Below are positions 14,761 through 22,802 of a stretch of 29,064 nt of DNA, piece after piece. Source of the stretch: JAHJFW01 sp964595075 (lineage in GTDB: Bacteria; Patescibacteriota; Patescibacteriia; 2-12-FULL-60-25); the NCBI GenBank assembly GCA_964595075.1, contig CAZQNT010000011.1, forward strand, positions 1-29,064, in the 5' to 3' direction. The stretch's first letter is position 1. Every line of letters starts with the position of its first letter. A program made the position numbers and the translations under genes. The notes under the pieces were generated by a model, which ran no database searches, had not been told where the DNA came from, and saw nothing but the letters and a program-made list of their open reading frames with translations.

Positions 14761-15035
14761 CCGGATCGCTCGAAAGAAAACGATCGCGGATTTTGTGGCA
14801 AATTGTTTTATATTGGATGTGATAGGATCCTCTTCTGCGAGATGCGGACGGCCGATTATCGCTCCGTTTCAGCCGAATGAACGACCATGCCCGTTCTCGG
14901 TTACAGTAAGGTGCGGAAATTTGAGCCAAAAAACGTTATCAAAAATACGCGGTTTGGTCAACGGATTACCGATATTAGTGCTTAACCAAGGCATTATTTC
15001 GATGTCAGCAGGTTGGCGGATTTTCACACTGACGG
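14761..15035. other. Intergenic region between M23 gene and comM
   Basis: 275 bp. Apart from the promoter candidate at 14933-14961 and an open frame continuing from the M23 gene, I see no gene, RNA or repeat here. Confidence 0.5.
14933..14961 (-). promoter_or_regulatory. Possible promoter of the M23 gene
   Basis: TTGACC (14961-14956), 17-bp spacer, TAACGT (14938-14933) on the minus strand. The leader to GTG 14760 would be ~165 nt with no recognised element. Confidence 0.4.
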
Positions 15036-16559
15036 CTAATTGACTCTCGTGGCAAGTTCGCGATAACAGAGGGCTTCGTTCACGTGCGCGTCACCGATTA
15101 CGTCGCTTCCTGCCAAGTCCGCGATGGTTTGGGACACTTTGACTGTCCGAAAGTATGCGCGCGCCGACAATTTGTACCGGCTCACGGCTTTTTCCAGGAT
15201 GTCGCTCGCGGAAGTATCCAGGCGGACATGTCTTCGTACGTGGTCGCTTGTGAGCTCCGCATTCGTTAAGACGCGAGTTTCCGCAATACGCGACGATTGG
15301 CGTTCGCGCGCCGCCTGCACCCTCGTTCTAACCGCGGCTGACGATTCGCCTTCTTCAAGCGATACGAGGCGATTGGGAGGAACTTTCGGAACTTCGATCA
15401 GAAGATCGATTCGATCGAGGAGCGGTCCGCTAAGCCGTTTTCGATATTTAGCCATCTGCATTGGCGAGCAAACGCACTCTTGATCCGGATCGGTCGCGAA
15501 CCCGCAAGGACATGGATTCATCGCGGCTACGAGGAGGAAGCGCGCAGGAAACGTTACCGTTCCATGCGCGCGGGCAACGGTTACCATGCCGTCTTCAAGC
15601 GGTTGCCGAAGCGTCTCAAGAACATGGCGAGGAAATTCGGGAAATTCATCCAGAAAAAGAACGCCTCTATGCGCAAGCGAGATTTCTCCGGGTTTTGGTA
15701 TAGTTCCACCGCCAATTAGCGAGGCGCTGCTCGCTGAATGATGAGGAGATCGAAAAGGCCTGACGCGCATTACGCCGTCGTTCGGCAGCGTCCCCGCTAT
15801 GGAATGAAGTCTTGTCACCTCGATAGTCTCGTCTTGCGTGAGAGACGGAAGAATAGTGCGGAAAGTTTTTGCGAGCAAAGTTTTTCCTGCGCCCGGCGGA
15901 CCGTTTAACAATATATTGTGGCCGCCAGCTGCGGCGATTTCGAGCGCCCGCTTCACGTGTTCTTGTCCGCGTATGCTTCCAAAATCAAAATCACGATTCA
16001 GTGGCGGCGCATCATCCATTATCTCTCGCGAGTACGTCGGGATCGGAGTTGTTCCGGAGATATGGTTGACCACATCGCTAAGCGACGTTGCTCCATGAAT
16101 GCGAATGCCGCTGACAAGCGACGCTTCTTGAGCGTTTCCTTCAGGAACTATGAGCTCTTTCACGCCCTCGTCCTTTGCGAGAAGCGCGGTCGAAAGAGCG
16201 CCAGGAACAGCGCGAAGTTGGCCATCCAGCGCAAGTTCGCCGACCATAAGCCGTCTTGATTTTTCATCATCGGGGAGATCTCCGTGCGCCACGAGAATAC
16301 TTATGGCAATTGGGAGATCGAATCCTGTCCCATATTTGCGGAGATCCGCAGGCGCGAGGTTGATCGTAACTCTAGTCCTTGGAAACGAAATTTCCGAATG
16401 GCGCATGGCGCTTCGAACGCGCTCGCGCGCTTCTTGCACGGCGGTATCGGGCAATCCAACCACATTGAAAGCCGGAAGCCCCGGTGAAATGTCGCACTCG
16501 ACATGCACAGGATGGCCCTCAATTCCAAGAATAGAAGATGTAAGAACTTTTGCGGACAT
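15036..16559 (-). CDS. comM: YifB/ComM family Mg-chelatase-like AAA+ ATPase
   Basis: 507 aa, the full length of the family. An N-terminal Lon-protease-like fold domain (~1-170; GIEGHPVHVECDISPGLPAF, VGLPDTAVQEARERVRSA) is followed by the AAA+ core: Walker A GPPGAGKT near 218, Walker B VLFLDEFPEF, sensor AAMNPCPCG with the Cys cluster CGF..CVC, and the C-terminal helical domain with RDLVLTNAEL-type sequence and YRELATRVN at the end. In naturally transformable bacteria ComM is a hexameric helicase that extends branch migration of incoming DNA; this is family knowledge, not shown here. It starts at ATG 16559. A TTGACA is found ~60 bp upstream but without a well-placed -10. It is monocistronic between M23 and the HD gene. 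Confidence 0.93.
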   Translation of the reverse strand: MSAKVLTSSILGIEGHPVHVECDISPGLPAFNVVGLPDTAVQEARERVRSAMRHSEISFPRTRVTINLAPADLRKYGTGFDLPIAISILVAHGDLPDDEKSRRLMVGELALDGQLRAVPGALSTALLAKDEGVKELIVPEGNAQEASLVSGIRIHGATSLSDVVNHISGTTPIPTYSREIMDDAPPLNRDFDFGSIRGQEHVKRALEIAAAGGHNILLNGPPGAGKTLLAKTFRTILPSLTQDETIEVTRLHSIAGTLPNDGVMRVRPFRSPHHSASSASLIGGGTIPKPGEISLAHRGVLFLDEFPEFPRHVLETLRQPLEDGMVTVARAHGTVTFPARFLLVAAMNPCPCGFATDPDQECVCSPMQMAKYRKRLSGPLLDRIDLLIEVPKVPPNRLVSLEEGESSAAVRTRVQAARERQSSRIAETRVLTNAELTSDHVRRHVRLDTSASDILEKAVSRYKLSARAYFRTVKVSQTIADLAGSDVIGDAHVNEALCYRELATRVN

Positions 16560-16643
16560 AGTTGGTGAGTCCCAGTCCGTACCTATATATACCGCTACGT
16601 TGTTTTTTGATTGTTGTCAATAATACTACCTCCATGTGGACAA

Positions 16644-16667
16644 GGTACCAGGTACGTACCTGGTACC
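16644..16667. repeat. Perfect 24-bp palindrome
   Basis: GGTACCAGGTAC joined to its exact reverse complement without a loop, flanked by ACTACCT (16625-16631) and AGGTAGT (16679-16685), which extend the inverted symmetry. It sits upstream of comM and next to the terminator at 16686. Confidence 0.85.
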
Positions 16668-16685
16668 TATGAGTTCGCAGGTAGT

Positions 16686-16707
16686 AAAAAACCCCGAGGG
16701 CGGGGTT
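16686..16707 (-). terminator. Terminator after the HD-domain gene
   Basis: AACCCCG-CCCT-CGGGGTT followed by TTTT on the minus strand, 15 bp past the stop at 16723. Confidence 0.85.
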
Positions 16708-16722
16708 TGTGGGTCGGACTAT

Positions 16723-17499
16723 TTATTTGTCCGAATGAGTAGCCGGTTTTTCTAGCGGTTGGACTCGCGGTGTGGTTTTTTGGAGATCCGGACCTCGATC
16801 AGGAATCATCTCCTCCGTCACACCCTTGTAGTTCTCGAGATGCCGTTCCGCCCAGAGAGTCACTTCACTATCGTAGATCGTAGCGAAGCCAGGAAGTATC
16901 TCTGATAACGCCCTGAGTTTCTCGTGGCTACGGCGCAGCGTGTGTACGAGAATGCGAAGGTTGCCCTTGGTGTTGTACTCGTGTAGCGCGTAGAGCAGAT
17001 AGTCCATGCGCTCTACGGCTTCGAAGATCGCGGCTTCGGTTCGATTCTCGGTCGAAAGCCGCTCGATGCGTTCGCGGCTTTTTTCGTCGAAATTCGTGTT
17101 CTTGTCCACGAACTGGAGCAGGAAGTGATCGAGAAACATGTCGCGCAAATGAGCCGGGAAAGTCTCGATGAGTTTGTTGAAGGCCACGAGCTCCTCGGCA
17201 TCCGAGGCAGCGGTTTTTTGATCGTAGACCACGTCATGTCCGATTTCGGCGCACACCACTTCCCCGATGTCATGCACGGCCAGAGCGCCCAACACCATCG
17301 CGGCGTCGATCTCGTGAATACCGTGTCGTCGTTCTGCCTCCAGAACTACTTGTGCCACAAGTTGAATCGAAGCGGTGTGCGCCAGCGTGGTTTGACTGCG
17401 CGAGCCGCTGGACGTTTGGTAGTTCGTCCAGCGCCGCACCTTCTCCAAATCGCGTTCGACGACAGGCAGCAAAGAGCAAAGCTCAATGAGCAGATTCAT
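16723..17499 (-). CDS. HD-domain phosphohydrolase-like protein
   Basis: 258 aa from ATG at 17499 with a strong Shine-Dalgarno (AGGAGG, 5-nt spacing). The HD superfamily metal site is visible: H41 in LAHTASIQL, the H-D doublet in LAVHDIGEV near 75-76, and the later Asp in ERMDYLLYA near 164. The spacing resembles the YfbR/YpgQ type of 5'-nucleotidase or nucleotide phosphohydrolase rather than large RelA enzymes. The last ~35 residues are Pro-rich and low in structure. No membrane segment. It starts 38 bp after lspA without an obvious promoter and ends in a clear terminator, so it is probably the last gene of a dksA-lspA-HD operon. Substrate unknown; nucleotide monophosphates are a reasonable guess from the family. 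Confidence 0.8.
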   Translation of the reverse strand: MNLLIELCSLLPVVERDLEKVRRWTNYQTSSGSRSQTTLAHTASIQLVAQVVLEAERRHGIHEIDAAMVLGALAVHDIGEVVCAEIGHDVVYDQKTAASDAEELVAFNKLIETFPAHLRDMFLDHFLLQFVDKNTNFDEKSRERIERLSTENRTEAAIFEAVERMDYLLYALHEYNTKGNLRILVHTLRRSHEKLRALSEILPGFATIYDSEVTLWAERHLENYKGVTEEMIPDRGPDLQKTTPRVQPLEKPATHSDK

Positions 17500-17537
17500 C
17501 CAGCCCTCCTAGTTTGAAAGAACCGATCGTTAGCCTC

Positions 17538-18014
17538 TCATGCCTCCAGTGAACGATCAAGTTTAGTATTTTTTTGTATCAACACGTATAGGAAGATTCC
17601 TAAAAATATCGCGATGTCCGCAACATTTATTGCCGATCGTCCAAAAAGCAGCAGCCAGTCATAAACATATCCGTATTGAAGGCGGTCCCAGAGATTTCCT
17701 ATTGCGCCGCCAAGGATCAATATTAAAGGTAAAGCCATCTTCATGGATTGTTCACGCCACGCGCGGAGTATTCCAAATCCGATCAACACGATCGCGGCGA
17801 GTGTCGCGACCATGATCCCGATAAATGGGATTGGTATGTTCGCGATGATCCCGTAATTGCGGTGTTCGACGGTTTGGATTAAGCCGCCTAAAAAAAACTT
17901 CCCGCGCAAAGCGGGATTAATCATAAAAGTGTATTTTGTAATCCTGTCTAAAATCACCAGGATGTTCAGGGTGGCTATAGAAATAACAACGCCTCTTCCT
18001 CGATCGGAAATCAC
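17538..18014 (-). CDS. lspA: Signal peptidase II (lipoprotein signal peptidase)
   Basis: 158 aa when started at GTG 18014, which overlaps the stop of the upstream gene (GTGA), suggesting translational coupling; the longer frame to 18050 overlaps that gene. Four hydrophobic segments are visible (~10-25, 60-85, 90-115, 130-150). The aspartyl-protease motifs are present: IGNLWDRLQYGYVYDW near 105-120 and NVADIAI near 127-133, each with one catalytic Asp. The N-terminal NYGI-type segment is more divergent than the usual NxGxAFS. The enzyme cleaves prolipoprotein signal peptides after lipidation in the cytoplasmic membrane. The HD gene follows 38 bp downstream. Confidence 0.9.
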   Translation of the reverse strand: MISDRGRGVVISIATLNILVILDRITKYTFMINPALRGKFFLGGLIQTVEHRNYGIIANIPIPFIGIMVATLAAIVLIGFGILRAWREQSMKMALPLILILGGAIGNLWDRLQYGYVYDWLLLFGRSAINVADIAIFLGIFLYVLIQKNTKLDRSLEA

Positions 18015-18376
18015 ATTTCTTGCGTGAGAAGCTTTTTGCAGTCGATACAACTTGACGATGCCGGCCGCGCGTCCAGTCTTTTTATATCGATTTCCTTTTT
18101 GCAGTATTTGCAGATTCCGTAAGTTCCATCGGAAATTGATTTCAATGCTTTATTAACGTCGCGCAATTCAGTCTCCAGCTTCGCCTCGATTGAGAGATCG
18201 TCAACATACTCCGTAACTTCGGCCGCGTTGTCTTCTTCAGAGTTGCCGCCGGACTCCGGATAAGTGGCATCCGGTTTATTCGGGTCTTTTGATCCCAACT
18301 CCGCCAACTCCTGTTCAAGCCGGTTTTGTTCTTCAAGAAGACGTTGTTTGTATTGGCCAATCTGTTCTTCAGTCAT
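18011..18376 (-). CDS. DksA/TraR-type C4 zinc-finger protein
   Basis: 121 aa. The N-terminal half (1-~75) is a charged coiled-coil (EEQNRLEQELAEL; VDDLSIEAKLETELRDVNKAL). The C-terminal zinc finger is GICKYCKKEIDI...SSSCIDCKKL, a CxxC-17-CxxC arrangement typical of the DksA/TraR family. In proteobacteria DksA binds the RNA polymerase secondary channel; in this lineage the role is not established, and the tip residues (DNAAEV) differ from DxxDxA. It starts with ATG at 18376, with a promoter 10-38 bp upstream giving a very short leader. First gene of the probable operon with lspA and the HD gene; its stop overlaps the lspA start. Confidence 0.88.
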   Translation of the reverse strand: MTEEQIGQYKQRLLEEQNRLEQELAELGSKDPNKPDATYPESGGNSEEDNAAEVTEYVDDLSIEAKLETELRDVNKALKSISDGTYGICKYCKKEIDIKRLDARPASSSCIDCKKLLTQEM

Positions 18377-18385
18377 ATCAAAAGT

Positions 18386-18414
18386 AGTTTATCGGGATAC
18401 GTGGGTTTAAGCAA
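18386..18414 (-). promoter_or_regulatory. Promoter of the dksA-like/lspA/HD operon
   Basis: TTGCTT (18414-18409), 17-bp spacer, TAAACT (18391-18386) on the minus strand. The start would be only a few bases upstream of ATG 18376. Confidence 0.6.
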
Positions 18415-18516
18415 GTATTTTCGCTCTATAACAAACTGGGTTGTGCAAAATTCAAAAACTTCGCTAAACAAAGACCGGTATTCAATTTTCCTATCCAGAT
18501 TGAAATAAATTCATTC

Positions 18517-18602
18517 TGTCATCCCCCCAAAAGCGTTCGGGGGGATCCAGATAGTGAAGAATACATTTTTTAATCTGGATTCCCGTCTCCACGGGAATGA
18601 CA
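18517..18602. repeat. GTCATYCCC-type palindromic repeat
   Basis: TGTCATCCCCCC...GGGGGGATCCAGA (18517-18551) faces TCTGGATTCCCGT...ACGGGAATGACA (18574-18602). The two halves form an outer inverted repeat and each contains its own small hairpin. It is a common kind of bacterial intergenic palindrome. Confidence 0.8.
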
Positions 18603-18637
18603 ATAATGCAAGAATTTCGATAGAAACATCACATTGT

Positions 18638-18666
18638 TTGATATAAAGCGGTTTTTTCCATAAATA
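18638..18666 (+). promoter_or_regulatory. Promoter-like site at the left end of the structured non-coding segment
   Basis: TTGATA (18638-18643), 17-bp spacer, TAAATA (18661-18666). It would start an RNA near 18673 running rightwards into a segment without a protein gene. Confidence 0.5.
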
Positions 18667-18671
18667 GAACT

Positions 18672-19145
18672 TACGCTAAAGCTCTGCACAAATCGAAAAG
18701 CCGCGGGTGGCCCTAATGCATAGTGCGCAAATATGGCTTCGCGGCTTTAGGCCTGGACGGGGGTCTGTTTCGTGAGAATGGTGCGCGGCTAGGCCGGCGC
18801 GAGTTCCGCGGACTGCGGAGTTTTCCATTTACGATGTGGACACCTTGTCATCTAGGCTTGAGAAAAGGACTGCTGCTTCGACCAAACCCTGGTGGTACTC
18901 CTAACGAATCGGATGGATCCGTATATTTCCCTTTTTGAGGGCGGAGAGTGCACCGACGAGGTTTTGATTTGGTTTTTGATTTCTTGTGATCCAGGCATGG
19001 GCTGCCGGATCGGGGGTCAAGTCAAAGCTTAGAACCGATGTCCGTGAGAATTACGGGCTTCGGCCCAGTACAGTGAAAGGTGCGAGGTGCGCCGACTCGT
19101 CGATCGGCAATGTGCTGAAAGAACGCTGAAGGTACAAATACTTGC
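18672..19145. ncRNA. Candidate structured non-coding RNA, strand unresolved
   Basis: About 470 bp with no convincing reading frame but strong fold potential: AAAGCCGCG/CGCGGCTTT (18697-18748), AGGCCT/AGGCC (18749-18794), CCGC/GCGG (18805-18818), CCCTTTTTGAGGG (18929-18941), and GGGC-TTCG-GCCC (19055-19066), a cUUCGg tetraloop when read on the plus strand. CGTGAGAAT occurs twice (18771, 19043), once as a hairpin loop. Promoter-like sites point inward from both ends (18638 plus, 19152 minus). On the minus strand the first-named stem is followed by TTTTCGATTT and could terminate. I could not match it to tmRNA, RNase P RNA, SRP RNA or 6S RNA. Confidence 0.35.
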
Positions 19146-19151
19146 TTACAT

Positions 19152-19180
19152 ATAATACCGTTTTTTTGCGAAGTTATCAA
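19152..19180 (-). promoter_or_regulatory. Promoter-like site at the right end of the structured segment
   Basis: TTGATA (19180-19175), 17-bp spacer, TATTAT (19157-19152) on the minus strand, both 5 of 6 to consensus. The -35 overlaps a DnaA-box-like TTATCAACC. Confidence 0.55.
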
Positions 19181-19262
19181 CCATCACCCTGTGGAAATCT
19201 TTACAGACGGCTGAAGTTAGCAAAGAAAATCGCTTATCCACATTCTGTGAATATGTGGAAAA
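19174..19262. promoter_or_regulatory. Cluster of DnaA-box-like sites
   Basis: Within 89 bp: TTATCAACC (19174), TGTGGAAAT (19190), the perfect TTATCCACA (19234), TGTGAATAT (19246) and TGTGGAAAA (19254). The region is AT-rich. This is denser than anything beside dnaA and may be an origin, a DnaA-titrating site or a DnaA-regulated promoter. Confidence 0.55.
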
Positions 19263-19278
19263 GTATCGTATAAAAATG

Positions 19279-19367
19279 TCATTGCGAGGAGGTTTGTGCG
19301 ACGTGGCAATCTTTTGAAAAAGATTTACTTTTAATGATTGCCGCGTCGTTGCTACTTCTCTCAATGA
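19279..19367. repeat. CATTGCGAG-type palindromic repeat, both halves
   Basis: TCATTGCGAGGAG..GCGACGTGGCAATC (19279-19311) is followed by the complementary GATTGCCGCGTCG..TCTCTCAATGA (19335-19367). The first half is shared with 10121-10155. Confidence 0.8.
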
Positions 19368-19383
19368 CGGAATTGAGTATTGC

Positions 19384-20541
19384 TTAAAAGCAAACGCTCA
19401 AATATCCACCATCTTCAATGAAGATGATGCCCTCGCTCTCTGTTTCGGTCATTAATCCGATCTGTTTAACTAGATTTGACGTTGTTTTTTTATCAAAAGC
19501 TGCGATTGCCGTGCCTTTGCAGGCTCCAAGAAGTTGATGAATTTCATCAAATGCATTGGAATCGCCCAAAATTGCTGTATTCGACTTAAATTGCAGCGCC
19601 TTGCCGCCGGGCAGATCCCATGTTTGAGATGTTGATTGGGCGATTGCATTCATTGGCAGTCTTAGTTCGTTTAAAACCGTTCCATCGGGAAGCGAGTATT
19701 GGCGGTCATTCGTGAGTCCATACCCACCGGCAATAAGCGAACGAGTGGAGGACGTGAGAGTTCCGTCGAATTCAAAGTAAAATGAGGTCGTTTTATCATC
19801 CGTGTTAGCCCAAGCCACCGCTCTTGGAGGCGTGTCAAGAAAAACTCCAAGACCCTGCGCTCTAAGTATTGGCTCAATGAGTAGCCAAGAGCCGGGCACG
19901 GCCGAAGCTCTGATGAAATTATCTCCGCGATATCCGTTTTCTTGAGTAATTTGGTTTGGAAGTTGCAGATTCGTTTTAATCACGGAATCGCTGATCGTAC
20001 CGCCGACTCGAAGATCCGTTTCAAATCCTGCGTTAGACCATGCGTCTATTTTTCCGGGCCAAAGCTGGATCCATGCGCGCGCGGCATAATCAGACCATCC
20101 TTCTACTAATGACCTTATGGCGACAAACTCGACTCGGTCGTCTTCTCTATCGGATTCCAAATTCCAAATTCCTGAAGTGATCCCATTATTCGATCCGATC
20201 CCTCGGATCGAGACCGTAAAAGGAGAGACCTTTCCGTCGTCAAGTTGCGCTAGTCCTAGAAAAATGGGGGAGTGTGGCGATTTCTTTAGGTTGTCCTGCC
20301 AGAGCACGGGAGCGCTTTCAGGAATATCGGTTCCAGGCCTTACGTACGCGAGCAGGTATGTGTTTGAAGGAAGAGGAAACGAATTTTGCCACAGCGATAC
20401 GATAATCCCAAAAATTATTCCCGCGAGGAGAATGGCAGCGGAAATAATCGCGATCCAGAGTCCGGATCGATTTTTCGACACGCCATAAGCAAGAAGAGCG
20501 CTGCCCTTCGGGGTCGAGTCGTGAATTATCTGATCTGACAT
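19384..20541 (-). CDS. Hypothetical single-pass membrane protein, 385 aa
   Basis: I do not recognise a named family. A ~26-residue cytoplasmic N-terminus is followed by one strong membrane helix at ~28-50 (GLWIAIISAAILLAGIIFGIIVSLW). The remaining ~335 residues would lie outside and look beta-rich with many Gly/Ser/Thr turns (GIGSNNGITSGIWNLE, RVGGTISDSVIKTNLQLPN). No enzyme motif, LysM or sortase signal is visible. ATG 20541 starts 14 bp after the pnp stop with no promoter between, so it is probably co-transcribed with pnp. Proteins with this layout beside other genes in such genomes are usually annotated as hypothetical membrane proteins. Function unknown; an envelope role is inferred only from topology. 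Confidence 0.75.
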   Translation of the reverse strand: MSDQIIHDSTPKGSALLAYGVSKNRSGLWIAIISAAILLAGIIFGIIVSLWQNSFPLPSNTYLLAYVRPGTDIPESAPVLWQDNLKKSPHSPIFLGLAQLDDGKVSPFTVSIRGIGSNNGITSGIWNLESDREDDRVEFVAIRSLVEGWSDYAARAWIQLWPGKIDAWSNAGFETDLRVGGTISDSVIKTNLQLPNQITQENGYRGDNFIRASAVPGSWLLIEPILRAQGLGVFLDTPPRAVAWANTDDKTTSFYFEFDGTLTSSTRSLIAGGYGLTNDRQYSLPDGTVLNELRLPMNAIAQSTSQTWDLPGGKALQFKSNTAILGDSNAFDEIHQLLGACKGTAIAAFDKKTTSNLVKQIGLMTETESEGIIFIEDGGYLSVCF

Positions 20542-20555
20542 GCCTGGAAGGTCGT

Positions 20556-22781
20556 CTATCTTCCGAACGGTCTGCGTCCGCCGGATCCGCCGTTTTGCGG
20601 TCGCGGTCCTCTTCGCTCCGGACGATCGTTTTCGCCTTCCGTCGGCTTCCAGTTCGGATCAAGTCGTTTGATTGACAGGTTGACGCGTCCCATTGAATCG
20701 ATTTCGTAAACTTTGACGGAGACCATGTCGCCGATCTTTAAAACATCCGTGACCTTGTCGATTCTGTGCGGCGCGATTTCGGAAATATGAACAAGTCCTT
20801 CCTGTTTCGGCAGGATTTCCACGAACGCTCCAAAGTCCATGATGCGCGTGACGGGTCCCGTGAACACTTCCCCAACCGAGATTTCATGAGTGAGCTGCTT
20901 TACCCAGTCCACGGCTTTTTGCATTCCTTCAGGATCGACGGATGTGATCATTACAAGTCCGTCGTCTTCGATATCGATCTGGACGTTACATTCGGCGATA
21001 ATCTCGTTGATTATTTTTCCGCCGGGCCCTATTACGTCGCGAATGCGTTCAGGATTGATTCTCATAGACACGATTCGCGGCGCCCACTTGGAAAGATCCT
21101 CGCGCGGTTTCGCTATGCAAGCTTCTATCGTCTCGAGCACGCGCAGTCGCGCGGCTTTTCCTTGCGTCAAAGTTTCATGAACCACATCCATCGGAATTCC
21201 ACTGCACTTGGTGTCCATCTGCATAGCGGTGATTCCGTTTTTCGTTCCCGCGATTTTGAAATCCATTCCGCCATCGCCGTCTTCCAAATCTTGAATGTCG
21301 GTGATAACGCGGTATTTTCCATTTTTTTCATCGCTCGCCATTCCCATAGCGATTCCTGCAACTGGCGCGGAAATCGGAACGCCCGCGTCCAATAATGCAA
21401 GCGTTGATCCGCATGTGGCTCCCATGGATGAAGAACCGTTTGATCCGAGAACTTCTGACACCACGCGAATCGTATAAGGAAAACTTTCCCGATCAGGAAG
21501 AACGGGCATAAGCGCGCGTTCCGCAAGAGCTCCATGGCCTATTTCGCGCCGGCCGGGTCCGCGATTCGGTTTTGTTTCTCCAACTGAATAGCTTGGGAAA
21601 TTGTAGTGGTGGAAAAAGCGCTTTTTCATTTGATATTCCATGGTATCAAGCGTCTGTTCCATTCCGGGACTTCCGAGCGTGATAGTGGATAACACTTGAG
21701 TGGATCCGCGTTCAAAGAGTCCCGATCCGTGCGTGCGCGGCACTATTCCGACGTTCGCCGTGAGCTTTCGGATTTCATCCAACGCGCGACCGTCTGCGCG
21801 GCGACCTTCTTCCAAAATCATGCGCGATACTTCCGTGTCCGCGAATTCGTCCACGATTTCCATCGCGATTTTTTTATTTTCTTTCGAGAGCTGTTTCTCC
21901 GTAAGATTCGCCTCAAGCGCAGCTTTCAATTTTGCGACTGCGGATTTTCTATCCGCTTTTGTCATGAGTGGTTGCGCAAATAGTGTCGTTGCCTCGGCCG
22001 ATTTCATGAACTCGCGCGCAGCTTTGTGCAATTCTTCTCGCGCAGCGATATCCGCCTTCTGCTCGTCTGTTTTTGGCGCGAACGGTTCGAGTTTTTTCTT
22101 TCCAACCGCAGCTTGGACTTTTGAAATCAAATCAACGACAGGCGTAATCTGCTCATGCGCCCACGCGATAGCCGTCTCCATTTCAGCTTCCGAAATCTGA
22201 TTTGCGCCGGCTTCGACCATTATTGTTTTTCCGTTTCCTCCCGCAACAACGAGGTCGAGATCGCCGGTGTTAACTTCGCCGTATGTCGGATTCAGAACGA
22301 GCTTTCCTTCTTTGCGTCCGATGCGGACAGCGGCGATCGGTCCGTTCCAAGGAATATCCGAAATCGCGAGCGAGCAAGCAGAGCCAATGAGCCCCGGAAC
22401 GTCGCCGTCATTTTCTTGATCGTGTGAAAACACGGTGGCAACGACCGCGATGTCGTTTCGCATTCGGTCGTCGAAAAGCGGGCGGATGGCGCGGTCGATC
22501 AAGCGGCCTGAAAGGATCGCCTCGTCCGTCGGTCGGCCCTCGCGTTTTATGAAGCGAGATCCTTTGATGCGGCCGGCGGCGTACATGCGCTCTTCAAAAT
22601 CCACTTGCAACGGAAAGAAATCCAATCCTTCGCGCGCGCCGCCCATGGTGGCCGTGCAAAGGACGACCGTGTCGCCATACCTTACAACGCAGGAGCCGTT
22701 CGCCTGTTGCGCCAGTTGGCCTACGCTAATGGAGAGGGTGCGTCCGCCCCACGTAATCGAAAACTCTTTTTGTTCGGACAT
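20556..22781 (-). CDS. pnp: Polyribonucleotide nucleotidyltransferase (PNPase)
   Basis: 741 aa, full length. Two RNase PH-like domains (first ~10-140, FEERMYAAGRIKGSRFIKREGRP; second ~330-550, RADGRALDEIRKL, GSGLFERGSTQVLSTITLG, with the catalytic region ITDIQDLEDGDGGMDFK) flank an all-helical linker. A KH domain (RIRDVIGPGGKIINEI, GxxG = GPGG, ~575-635) and an S1 domain (VGEVFTGPVTRIMDFGAFVEI, ~640-710) bind RNA. The C-terminal tail is Gly/Arg-rich. The enzyme degrades RNA 3'-5' by phosphorolysis. It has its own promoter and a ~95-nt leader with a long hairpin at 22803-22843, the type of structure through which PNPase autoregulates in other bacteria. The membrane-protein gene follows 14 bp downstream. 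Confidence 0.98.
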   Translation of the reverse strand: MSEQKEFSITWGGRTLSISVGQLAQQANGSCVVRYGDTVVLCTATMGGAREGLDFFPLQVDFEERMYAAGRIKGSRFIKREGRPTDEAILSGRLIDRAIRPLFDDRMRNDIAVVATVFSHDQENDGDVPGLIGSACSLAISDIPWNGPIAAVRIGRKEGKLVLNPTYGEVNTGDLDLVVAGGNGKTIMVEAGANQISEAEMETAIAWAHEQITPVVDLISKVQAAVGKKKLEPFAPKTDEQKADIAAREELHKAAREFMKSAEATTLFAQPLMTKADRKSAVAKLKAALEANLTEKQLSKENKKIAMEIVDEFADTEVSRMILEEGRRADGRALDEIRKLTANVGIVPRTHGSGLFERGSTQVLSTITLGSPGMEQTLDTMEYQMKKRFFHHYNFPSYSVGETKPNRGPGRREIGHGALAERALMPVLPDRESFPYTIRVVSEVLGSNGSSSMGATCGSTLALLDAGVPISAPVAGIAMGMASDEKNGKYRVITDIQDLEDGDGGMDFKIAGTKNGITAMQMDTKCSGIPMDVVHETLTQGKAARLRVLETIEACIAKPREDLSKWAPRIVSMRINPERIRDVIGPGGKIINEIIAECNVQIDIEDDGLVMITSVDPEGMQKAVDWVKQLTHEISVGEVFTGPVTRIMDFGAFVEILPKQEGLVHISEIAPHRIDKVTDVLKIGDMVSVKVYEIDSMGRVNLSIKRLDPNWKPTEGENDRPERRGPRPQNGGSGGRRPFGR

Positions 22782-22802
22782 ATCGGATGAACAAGGCGCT
22801 CA

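Noticed and set aside
16560..16640. comM promoter
   Set aside because: A perfect TTGACA is present on the minus strand, but the nearest TATATA lies ~23 bp away and nothing good is found at 16-18 bp.
18836..18862. Resemblance of the minus strand here to the GCCTAGATGA...TGTCCAC segment of RNase P RNA
   Set aside because: About 17 of 22 bases match E. coli RNase P RNA, but the universally conserved ACAGAA..GGCTTA and GAGGAAAGTCC blocks are missing on both strands.
18723..18938. 71-codon ORF on the plus strand in the non-coding region
   Set aside because: No Shine-Dalgarno site, no family resemblance, and it crosses several strong stem-loops of the structured segment.
18672..19145. tmRNA, SRP RNA or 6S RNA
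   Set aside because: No tRNA-like ends with GGTTCGA-type T arm, no credible tag frame ending in alanines, no GGAAGGAAGCAG-like SRP loop, and not a single long rod as in 6S RNA.
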